Below, in pieces: positions 24,485 through 34,600 of a stretch of DNA of 64,000 nucleotides. The notes below the pieces were generated by a model. That model was not told the DNA's origin and searched no databases. It saw only the letters and a list, made by a program, of their open reading frames with translations. The stretch's first letter is position 1; every line of letters starts with the position of its first letter. The DNA is from CAVQCX01 sp963711095 (GTDB taxonomy: Bacteria; Pseudomonadota; Gammaproteobacteria; Chromatiales; Chromatiaceae): NCBI GenBank assembly GCA_963711095.1, contig CAVQCX010000010.1, positions 124,001 to 188,000 on the forward strand, read 5' to 3'. Position numbers and translations under genes: made by a program.

Positions 24485-26060
24485 TCACGCCATTTCGGCG
24501 TAGACCCCCGCATTGCGCTCGGGGTAACTCTCGTAGACATGCTCGAAGACCGCGGAGCACTTCTGGCGGTAGACCTCCGGCGTGTAGGCGCGCGGCAGCC
24601 CGTAGTCGAGCGTGTCCTCTATCGCCAACCTCAACGCAGAACGCGCCGCGGCCTTCTGCCGCCAGTTGAGCACCAGCAACTGCTTGAGGCGCTCTAGGAG
24701 CTCACGGGCCACCTTCTTGACCTCTGCCCGCTCTTCGGTGCTCAGCTCCGGCGCAGGCCGCGTGAGGATGTCGAAGATAACCAGCTCCTCCTCGGTTAGG
24801 TTCTCACGGACGTGGCGCTCCTGCTCCTCGTCCAGGCTGTTGGAGAGCTGAAGCAGCTCCTCGAAGAGCTGCTCGATGTTCCGGCTGCCGGCGTTGTAGC
24901 TCTCGCTCAGCGCCTCGAACTTCTCCGCGAAGTCGGCGCGGGTGCGGTTCAGGCGCACGAGCTTCTCCAGCTTGGCGCGGATCGTGGCATTGATCGCCCT
25001 CAGTCTCGGACACGGCGCCCACGGTCTTGAAGGTCTTGGCGATCTGGTCGTCCAGCTCGACGCGGTCGGTGACCACCACGAAGGTCCAGTTGCCGGCGAG
25101 CCGGCGCAGCACCTTCTGGGCGAAGAACACCATCGAGAAGCTCTTGCCGCTGCCCTGAGTTTGCCAGAAGACGCCGCCCCGCCCGTGGCCCAAGTTGCGG
25201 GCCTCCAGCATCGAGGCGATGGCGTTGTTGACGCCGAGCACCTGGTGGTTCTGGCCGAGGACCTTGACCAGCCCCGCCTTGTGCTCGGAGAACAGCGTGA
25301 AGTTCTCCACGAGGTCGAGCAGCCGGGTGCGGTCGCAGGTTCCGCGCAGCATCACTTCCAGCGACACGCGGCGCGGCTCGTCCTCGCGCTCGACGCGCTT
25401 CCACTCGAAGAAGCGGTCCCAGTCGGCGGTGAGCGAGCCGACGCGGCGGTCGGTGCCGTTGCTGGCGATGAGCAGCGCGTTGAACCAGAAGAGCTGGGGG
25501 ATCTCGTGCTTGTAGTGCGTAAGGTTCTCGTCGAAGGCCGTGCGTGCCGGCACGTCGGGCTTCTTCAGCTCCACCACCACCCAGGGCAGGCCGTTGACGA
25601 AGCCGACGAGATCGGGCCGGCAGGAGTAGAGGCTGCCGACGACACTGAGCTGGCTGACCAGCAGGAAGTCGTTCTGCTCGGGACTCGCCCAGTCGATGAC
25701 GCGCAGGCGCTCGGTCTTCTGGCCACCGTACTCGCGGTCGGCCACCGACACCGAGATGCCGTCCTTCATCAGGCGGTAGATCTCGCGGTTGGCCGCCGCC
25801 GGGCTCATTGCCGAGCGGTCGCGGGTCAGCTCGTCGACGGCGTTGCCGATCGTCTCGTGCGGCAGCGCGGGGTTGAACTTGACGAGTGCGGCCCGCAGAC
25901 GGCCCGCCAGCACCACCTCACCCTTCGTCTCGCGCCCGAGCGCGCCGCCGGGGCCGAAGGTCTCCTCCATCGCCGACACCGTCTGCCAGCCGAGATCCGC
26001 AAACAGCCCGATGGCGGGCTGCTCGACGAGCTGGTCTTCGGTGTAGCCGTGGGGTGTCAT
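24485..26060 (-). pseudogene. hsdR: Type I restriction subunit R, internally deleted
   Basis: HsdR normally has about 1000 residues: an N-terminal PD-(D/E)XK nuclease, two helicase domains and a C-terminal assembly domain. Here the first ~355 residues are intact (nuclease DLVGFVNGLPWVVVELKKPD, Walker A WQTQGSGKSFSMVFF, and VVVTDRVELDDQI), then the frame changes at about 24984-24998. The C-terminal ~165 residues follow in another frame (RLNRTRADFAEKFEAL to YPERNAGVYAEMA). The DEAH box and motifs IV-VI are missing, so some 450-500 residues are gone. It cannot translocate or cut DNA. Confidence 0.88.
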
Positions 26061-26063
26061 GGC

Positions 26064-27371
<1,308 letters not shown>

Positions 27372-27373
27372 TT

Positions 27374-29030
27374 TCACGCCTCCAGGATCTCAGCCACGTT
27401 GCGGGCGATGGTCTCTTCCAGCTCGCGGGCCTGGGCGTTCAGGGTTTCGAGCTCCTCGCTCAGCGTTTCGAACTGCTCCCGGAAGTCCTCGTCGCTGACC
27501 TCCTCGCCCGGCGCGACGCCCACGTAGCGGCCCGGGTTGAGCGACCAGCCCTGGGCTTCGATCTCTTTGAGCGTGGCGGCGCGGCAGAGGCCGGGCACGT
27601 CGGCGTACTTGGGCTTCTTGCCGAAGACTTCCTTGAGCTTGGCCTCCGCCTCGTCGCCGCCGATGGTGAGGTCGAGGGCTTCGCCGCGGTAGAGGCGGAC
27701 GAGGTTGGCGAGGAAGCTGATCTGCGCGGGCGTCCATTCGCGGTGCGCGCGGTCCACCTGGCGGTAGACGTGGCGGGCGTCGATGAACAGCACGGTGTCG
27801 GCGCGCTTCGTCTTGGCTTTGCCCTTGTCGAAGAACCACAGCGTGCAGGGCAGCGTCACCGTGTAGAACATGTTGGGGCCGACGGCGACCATCACGTCCA
27901 CGGTGCGGGATTCAATCAGCTTCCGCCGGATCTCCTGCTCGGAGGAGCGGGCGTCGGAGGCGGAGTTGGCCATGACGAAGCCGGCGCGCCCCGTGGCGTT
28001 GAGCGCCGAGTGGAAGAGCTGAATCCACAGGTAGTTCGCGTTGTCGGTGCGCGGCAGGCCGAAGGCGAAGCGGCGGCCGGGGCCGACCATGTCCTTGAGC
28101 CGCTCCTTGTCCACCGCGTTGACGTTGAACGGCGGATTGGCGAGGGCGAAGTCGAACTGGCCGGTGGCGTTGTGCGGATCGTCGTAGTAGCTGTTGACGT
28201 TGCCGCCGTGGCGGATGTCGCCCTCCAGGCCGTGCACGGCGAGGTTGAGGCGGCACAGGCGGCCAGTCTCGTCGGTCTTTTCGACGCCACAGATAGCGAG
28301 CTCGGCGGCGGGGCTCTTCTGGTGCTCGGCGACGAAGCGCGCCGACTGCACGAACATGCCGCCGGAGCCGCAGGCGGGGTCGAGGATGCGGCCGTGGAAG
28401 GGCTCGATGATCTCGGCCAGCAGCCTGACGATGCTCGCCGGCGTGTAGAGCTCGCCGCCCTTCTGGCACCTCGGTGCGGGCGAGCTCGCCGAGAAAGTAT
28501 TCGTAGATGCGGCCGAAGGCGTCGAAATCCACGCTGGCCGGGATCTCGGAGACCTTCTTGAGCAGCTCCTTGAGCAGCGTGCCGGTGAAGAGGTTGTAGG
28601 TCTTGGGCAGCACGCTGGCGAGCTGCGGGTTGTGCTTCTCGATCTCACGCATCGCCGCGTTCACCTTGGCGCCGACGTCGGCCGCCTCGGGCAGGGTCAG
28701 CAGGTAGTCGAAGCGCGCCCCAGGCGCGAGATAGAGGACGCCGTCCGCGTGGTAGGCGGCAGGTTCTTCGACCCGGCTGCCGCGCCGGGACGAGGCGCCG
28801 GCCTTGTGCAGCTTCGCGCGTTGGGCGACGAAACGTACCTCGGCGAAGCGCAAGAAGATCAGGCCGAGGATGGGGCCGGAGTACTCTTGCGCCTTGAGCC
28901 CCGAGTTGGCGCGGAACTGGTCGGCCGCGTCCGAAAGACGCTTTTCGAGGGTGACTGTGGCGGCGTCTTTCTTAGCGGGTGCGATCCAGCGCAAGAGGGT
29001 TTTCCTTGATGCTATGACGGGCTGACCCAC
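27374..29030 (-). pseudogene. hsdM: Type I DNA methyltransferase subunit M, frameshifted
   Basis: N6-adenine methyltransferase subunit. The N-terminal helical domain (LEKRLSDAADQFRANSGLKA to FGRIYEYFLGELARTE) is followed near 28470 by a one-base shift; the rest continues in the next frame: KGGELYTPASIVRLLAE, SAM-binding LDPACGSGGMFVQSA, catalytic FALANPPFNVNAVD and a normal C-terminus. One extra base after the RTE codons accounts for the break, so the gene may be intact in the living cell. The start is uncertain: GTG 29030 is the longest; a TTG within ten codons has a better AAGGA. Confidence 0.85.
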
Positions 29031-29084
29031 TTCATAAAGAGGACCGATTTGAGCGGTGTGCCGCCACGGCTTCCTCGCTTTTCA

Positions 29085-29408
29085 CTATCGTACCGCCAGC
29101 ACTGAGATATGACCGGCCTCGCCGGGGTGAGGGCTCGGCCGGATCATGATGTCAACGTCCTGATCGAGCGCGGTCAGAAACTCCAGCAGACGCTCCACCG
29201 AGAACTGCTCCAGCCGATAATGTTTCAGGGCCGAGACTTTGGGCTGCGGTACGCCCAACAGAGAGGCGATCTCGCGCTGCTTGAGGTTGCGCGCCTTGAG
29301 CAGCTCATTGACCGCCAGGGCAAGCCGGGTCTTGAGCTGGCGCTCGGCAGCGTCTGGGTAGCCGAGATCGGTAAAGACGTTGGTCGTTCCGCGGGTGATC
29401 GTGGTCAT
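29085..29408 (-). CDS. XRE-family antitoxin (HigA-like)
   Basis: A 107-residue helix-turn-helix protein of the COG5606 type, usually paired with a Gp49/RelE-like toxin. The N-terminus NVFTDLGYPDAAERQLKTRL is characteristic; the HTH follows as LKQREIASLLGVPQPKVSAL, then FSVERLLEFLTALDQDVDI. The ATG at 29408 overlaps the TGA of a toxin remnant directly upstream (ATGA type), so a partner once existed. It is now an orphan unless it controls another promoter. Confidence 0.85.
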   Translation of the reverse strand: MTTITRGTTNVFTDLGYPDAAERQLKTRLALAVNELLKARNLKQREIASLLGVPQPKVSALKHYRLEQFSVERLLEFLTALDQDVDIMIRPSPHPGEAGHISVLAVR

Positions 29409-29510
29409 GGTCTGGCTCGTTCGTAATCGGCTTGCGCCCGCTTGAGGCGCTCTGCAATCAACTTCGTGCGCGGCCGCAAACCACCGGATTGCGCCGCTCA
29501 CCTCGCGCGA
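29405..29510 (-). pseudogene. C-terminal remnant of a HigB/Gp49-like toxin
   Basis: In the frame just upstream of the XRE gene the sequence reads PRTKLIAERLKRAQADYERA followed by RP and a stop overlapping the XRE start. This resembles the C-terminal helix of COG4679 toxins. No upstream toxin body is present before the neighbouring vapC gene ends at 29550. The right boundary is approximate. Confidence 0.5.
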
Positions 29511-29549
29511 ACGCTCGGATTCTCCGGGGCCACCTCCTGTTGGGGTCGG

Positions 29550-29996
29550 TCAGCGCTCGGCTCGTTCCGCCAAGATCTCGTCGGTAGGGATGATCACCCG
29601 CGTGCCACCGGGAAGCCGCTGGGCACGCCGGGCGAATCGCCGGTCGTCGAAGGTGTACAGAGCCGTGCAATGTGCGCTGCCTGAGAGGTGCAAAGCGTCC
29701 GCGAAGTCCATCCCTTGGGCGGCAAGGGACAGCGCGGTCGCAAGGCGCTCGGCCCCCTCCGTATTCACGTGCGCCAGTCCCAGCAGGTGCTCGAAGACGC
29801 CCACGATCTGCGGGGCTTTGAAGCCGTAAAAGGCCCGTAGCACCCACTCAAGCTCCAGGATCACGGTGATGGGCACGAACAGACTGGGACTCTCGGCCAT
29901 GACCCGACGCGCGATTGGGCGCTGCTTGGCGGCCTGCGGATGGCCCGGATCGTCGACGTAGAACCGGGCGAGGATATTGGTATCAAGGGCGATCAT
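29550..29996 (-). CDS. vapC: PIN-domain toxin (VapC family)
   Basis: A 148-residue PIN-domain ribonuclease. Acidic active-site residues are visible: Asp5 in MIALDTNILARF, Glu in VILELEWVLRAF, Asp in GMDFADALHLS and Asp in LYTFDDRRFARRA. The start at 29996 overlaps the end of the upstream antitoxin gene by 14 bases, the standard vapBC arrangement with translational coupling. Both partners look intact. Confidence 0.92.
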   Translation of the reverse strand: MIALDTNILARFYVDDPGHPQAAKQRPIARRVMAESPSLFVPITVILELEWVLRAFYGFKAPQIVGVFEHLLGLAHVNTEGAERLATALSLAAQGMDFADALHLSGSAHCTALYTFDDRRFARRAQRLPGGTRVIIPTDEILAERAER

Positions 29997-30243
29997 CGTC
30001 CTGATTCCGCATCGCTTCGGCGACATCGAAATCCGCCAACCGACGTTCTCCGGGCCGTTCGCAGCGCAAGAGTCCGTACCCGTCTTCCGTACGCGACGGG
30101 GGAATGGACTTGCAGAGCCGAACGCGGATGCTGTCGCCTTCCAGCTCGAAGTCCAGTTTGCTGCCGGGGGCGATGCCCAGCCGGTGGCGGATCGCAGCGG
30201 GGATAACCACTTGGCCCTTGTCGGACACGGTGACAGTGGACAT
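29983..30243 (-). CDS. vapB: AbrB/MazE-fold antitoxin (VapB-like)
   Basis: An 86-residue protein. Residues 1-45 form a SpoVT/AbrB DNA-binding domain: STVTVSDKGQVVIPAAIRHR and LGIAPGSKLDFELEGDSIRV. The acidic, disordered tail would wrap and inhibit the toxin. The ATG at 30243 is chosen; an operator-like palindrome lies 11 bases upstream, as expected for conditional autoregulation by VapB-VapC. Confidence 0.9.
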   Translation of the reverse strand: MSTVTVSDKGQVVIPAAIRHRLGIAPGSKLDFELEGDSIRVRLCKSIPPSRTEDGYGLLRCERPGERRLADFDVAEAMRNQDDDRP

Positions 30244-30253
30244 CAGGCGCAAA

Positions 30254-30279
30254 CCTCTTACACGGTAAGAGGCAGTATA
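30254..30279 (-). promoter_or_regulatory. vapBC operator palindrome and -10 box
   Basis: CCTCTTAC-acg-GTAAGAGG (30254-30272) is a perfect 8-bp inverted repeat. On the minus strand it directly follows TATACT (30274-30279), a good -10 box, so the operator would cover the transcription start. A clear -35 was not seen. Confidence 0.65.
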
Positions 30280-30552
30280 CGACGAACAGCAGGTGCGGGA
30301 AATGGCATGGCCGCCCGACGCCCCTTCGGAGCCTCAGCCTTTGGGAGCGTGCGAGCGGCTACGCGATTCGGTTGTCGCCTGGCGGCGGCATGGTCCGCGC
30401 GAGCGCACGGCCGTTCCAGGGTATGTCCCCGGTCGAGGCGACGCACGCATAGGAGGACGCGAGGTGTAGCGCAGCGAGCTCGTGTGTTTCAAAGACCGCG
30501 AACGATGCAATTCGCACGCTCACTGCATCCTCCGTTGGCGGTACGCCCGATC
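30280..30552. other. Gene-free right edge of the accessory island
   Basis: About 270 bases between the vapBC promoter and the stop of the dehydrogenase gene. No gene, terminator, tRNA or attachment repeat was recognised. Confidence 0.4.
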
Positions 30553-31524
30553 TTAAACCACCCGGTTGCGCCGCTCGCCGCGCTTGAAGGCCTGGATGTT
30601 GCGCGCGATCTCCTCGATCAGGCGCTGGCGCGACTGGCGGCTTGCCCAGGCGCAGTGGGGCGTGAGGATCAGATTGGGGATGTCGGGCGCGAGCAGCGGG
30701 TTGCCCTGGGTCGGAGGCTCCCGGCTCAGCACGTCCAAGCCCGCGCCGCCGATCGTGCCCTGCCTGAGGGCATCGGCCAGGGCGGTCTCGTTGACGATGC
30801 CGCCCCGGGCGGTGTTGATGAGCAGCGCGTCACGCTTCATCAGAGCCAGCTCCGGGGCGCCGATCAGGTTGCGGGTGTACTCGGTGAGCGGGCAGTGCAG
30901 GCTGAGCACGTCCACCTCGGCCAGCAGCCGCTGGAGCGGGACCCGGTCCGGCTGGCGCGGACCGCCGGGGCGCTGGGCGATGAGCACGCGCATCCCGAGC
31001 GCCTCGGCCACGCGTGCCACGGCGCGCCCCAGCTCGCCATAGCCGAGGATGCCGAGACTCAGCCCGTCGAGCTCCCGGACCGGAAAGTCCAGCAGGCAGA
31101 ATTGGTCGGCCCGCTGCCAGGCGCCGTCGGCCAGGGCGGTGCGCAGCTCGGCGAGCCGCGTGGTCAGGGCCAGGATCAGCGCGAGGACGTGCTGGACCAC
31201 CGAGGCGGTGGCGTAGCCGGTGACGTTGGCGACCGCGACGCCAAGCTCCCGGGCCGCGCCGAGATCGACGTTGTTGGTCCCGGTCGCGGCGACGCAGATC
31301 AGGCGCAGACGCCGGGCTTGCTGCAGCACTTGCGCCGACAGGACCACCTTGTTGACCACCACCAGATCCGCTTCGGCGATGCGCCCCGGCGTCTCTTGGG
31401 GGGAGGTCGCGCGATACAGGTCCCAGCGCGGCCAGGCCGCCCGCAGCGGCTCCAGATCCAGATCCCCGCGGTCGGTGGTGGCCAGATCCAGGAAGGCCGC
31501 ATGTTGTCGCCCGTCGTCCGACAC
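30553..31524 (-). CDS. D-isomer-specific 2-hydroxyacid dehydrogenase
   Basis: A 323-residue NAD-dependent dehydrogenase of the glycerate/phosphoglycerate dehydrogenase type. NAD-binding LGILGYGELGRAVARVAEAL lies near residue 150. Catalytic Arg is in INTARGGIVNE, Glu in GLDVLSREPP and His in LTPHCAWAS. NVTGYATASVVQH precedes the nucleotide-binding domain. The substrate could be hydroxypyruvate or another 2-keto acid. The GTG at 31524 follows GGAGG by eight bases, a better start than the upstream open frame. Confidence 0.92.
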   Translation of the reverse strand: MSDDGRQHAAFLDLATTDRGDLDLEPLRAAWPRWDLYRATSPQETPGRIAEADLVVVNKVVLSAQVLQQARRLRLICVAATGTNNVDLGAARELGVAVANVTGYATASVVQHVLALILALTTRLAELRTALADGAWQRADQFCLLDFPVRELDGLSLGILGYGELGRAVARVAEALGMRVLIAQRPGGPRQPDRVPLQRLLAEVDVLSLHCPLTEYTRNLIGAPELALMKRDALLINTARGGIVNETALADALRQGTIGGAGLDVLSREPPTQGNPLLAPDIPNLILTPHCAWASRQSRQRLIEEIARNIQAFKRGERRNRVV

Positions 31525-31699
31525 CGCCCTGTCCTCCGATAGCTGGCAGGGCTGATCATAGCCTCCGGCGACCGCTCCGCCCACCGCCGCCCGCCCCGGG
31601 CTGCCGAGAGTCCGCCGGCCCGGGCAATTCGGAGTAGAATCGGAGCCTTCGAGTTTGCCCTTCCCGGGGGCACTTCAGGTCAAGCCCCGTTTCCGCACC

Positions 31700-34600
31700 A
31701 TGAGCGCACAGCACCCCCATCGCATCCGCGAGATCCCGTACAACTACACCTCGTTCTCCGATCGCGAGATCGTGATCCGCTACCTGGGCGAGCCCATGTG
31801 GCAGCTGATCGAGGAGCTGCGCGGCTCGCGGCGCACCGGCCGCTCGGCGCGGATGCTGTTCGAGGTGCTCGGGGACATGTGGGTGATCACCCGCAACCCC
31901 TACCTGCAGGACGACCTGCTGCACGATGCCGCCCGGCGCTCGGGGCTGATCGGCGCCCTGCGCCACCGGCTCGACCAGTTCGAGGCCCGTGCCAACGCCA
32001 ACCTAATGGCCCTCGAGCTGCTCGCCGCCGCCCGCGGGGCGGTGCAGCGCTTCGAGGACTGGCTGGGCGGCCAGACCGAGCTCAGGCGCCGGGTCGCGCG
32101 CGCCCTGGGTCGGGTCACGCGCCGGGACAACATCGACTTCGGCGGCCTGGCGCGGGTCTCCCACGCCACGGATGCCACCGACTGGCGCGTCGAGATGCCC
32201 TTCGTGGTGGTGGCCCCCGATACCGAGGAGGAGGTGGCTCCAGTAGTCCGGGCGTGCATCGACTGCGGGCTGACCGTCATCCCGCGCGGTGGCGGCACCG
32301 GCTATTCCGGCAGCGCCGTGCCGCTCGACGCCAATTCGGCGGTGATCAACACCGAGAAGCTGGAGACCCTGGGACCGGTCGAGCAGCTGGTGCTGCCGGG
32401 GGTCGAAGGCGCCGTGGCGACGGTGCGCGCCGGCGCCGGTGTGGTCACGCGACGGGTCTCGGAGCTTGCCGAGCGCCAGGGGTTGGCGTTCGCCGTCGAC
32501 CCCACCTCCCAGGACGCCTCCACCATCGGCGGCAATGTCGCCATGAACGCCGGCGGCAAGAAGGCGGTGGCCTGGGGAACCACCCTGGACAATCTGTCCT
32601 CCTGGCGCATGGTGACCCCCGAGGCGGACTGGCTGGAGGTGGAGCGTCTCGACCACAACCTGGGCAAGATCCACGAGCAGGCGCGGGTGCGCTTCCGGGT
32701 CACCCGCTACGGCCCCGACGGGCACACGCCCAAGGGCGAGCCCGAGCTGCTGGAGATGCCGGGGGCGATCTTCCGTCGCGCCGGGCTGGGCAAGGACGTC
32801 ACCGACAAGTGCCTGGCCGGCCTGCCGGGCGTCCAGAAGGAGGGCTGCGACGGCCTGATCACCTCGGCGCGCTTCGTGCTTCACCGCATGCCCGCGCACC
32901 TGCGCACCGTCTGTCTGGAGCTCTTCGGCACGGACCTGGCCCGGAGTGTGCCGGCGATCGTGGAGATCAAGGATTACCTGGATAGCCTCCCCGACGTGCT
33001 GCTGTCCGGCCTGGAGCACCTGGACGAGCGCTATTTGCGGGCGATCCAGTATTCCACCAAGGCGGCGCGCAGGGAGCGCCCCAAGATGGTTCTGCTCGCC
33101 GACCTGGCGGGCGATGACGAGCGCGCCCTGGGCGAGGCGGCCTCCCAGGTGGTGCGCCTGGCCAACGCCCGCGACGGCGAGGGCTTCGTCGCCGTCAGCC
33201 CCGAGGCGCGCCGGCGCTTCTGGCAGGAGCGGGCGCGCACCGCGGCGATCTCCGCCCACACCAACGCCTTCAAGCTCAACGAGGACGTGGTCATCCCCCT
33301 GGAGCGCCTGGCCGATTACAGCCGCGGGGTCGAGCGCATCAACATCGTTCAGTCCATGCGCAACAAGCTCAAAGTCGCCGACGAGCTGCTGGCCTGCCTG
33401 GCCGGCGATCTGGCCGAGGCCCGGCAGAGCCCCGACTACGAGGCGAGCGCGGAGAGCACCGCCATCCTCGAGGCCAAGCGCGATGCGGCGCGCGAGGCCG
33501 TGGCCCAGGCCAGGGGCCGCTGGCAGCTGGTGCTGGAGCACCTGGACGCCCCGGCCGAGGACCACACCCAGCTGCTCTCGGGCGACGAGACCGCGCTGAT
33601 CCGCCCCGGCGACAGCCTGCTCGACCTGCTGCTGCGACGCGATCTGGTGATCTCCTACCGGCGCGAGGTGCGCGACCGCCTGGCCGAGATCTTCCGCGGC
33701 CAGGACCTGGCCCCGGTACGCCAGCGCCTGCGCGCGATCCATGCCCGCATCCGCGACTCGCGCCTGTTCGTGGCGCTGCATATGCATGCGGGCGACGGCA
33801 ACGTCCACACCAACATCCCGGTGCACTCCCAGGACTACGAGATGCTGCACGAGGCCGACCGGGTGGTCGACCAGATCATGGCGCTGGCCCGCTCCCTGGG
33901 CGGGGTGATCTCCGGTGAGCACGGCATCGGGCTCACCAAGATGCAGTACCTGGACGCCGAGAAGATCGAGGCCTTCGCCGACTACAAGCGCCGGGTCGAC
34001 CCCGAGGGCCATTTCAACCGCGGCAAGCTGATGCCGGGCTCCGGGCTGGCCAATGCCTATACGCCCTCGCTGCGGCTGGTGCAGCAGGAGGCGATCATCC
34101 TGGAGGAGAGCGAGCTGGGGGCGCTCAACGACGATGTGCGCCACTGCCTGCGCTGCGGCAAATGCAAGCCCAAGTGCATGACCCATGTCCCCCGGGCCAA
34201 CCTGCTCTATTCGCCGCGCAACAAGATCCTCGGTACCGGACTGATCATCGAGGCCTTCCTCTATGAGGAGCAGACCCGCCGCGGACTGTCCGTGCGCCAC
34301 TTCGAAGAGATGAACGACGTGGCGGATCACTGCACCGTCTGCCACAAGTGCGCCAATCCCTGCCCGGTGGACATCGACTTCGGCGATGTCACCATGCGCA
34401 TGCGCAAGATCCTGGTGGAGCGGGGCAAGAAGCGCTTCAACCCGGGCACCTGGGCGGCTATGGGCTTTCTCAATGTCAGCGATCCGCGCACCGTGCGGCT
34501 GCTGCGCAAGGTGCTGGCCGAGTGGGGTTTTCGCGGCATCAACCTCGCTCATGACGTCGCCCGCCGCCTGGGGCTGCTCGGCCGGCCCCGGCAGGTCCCC

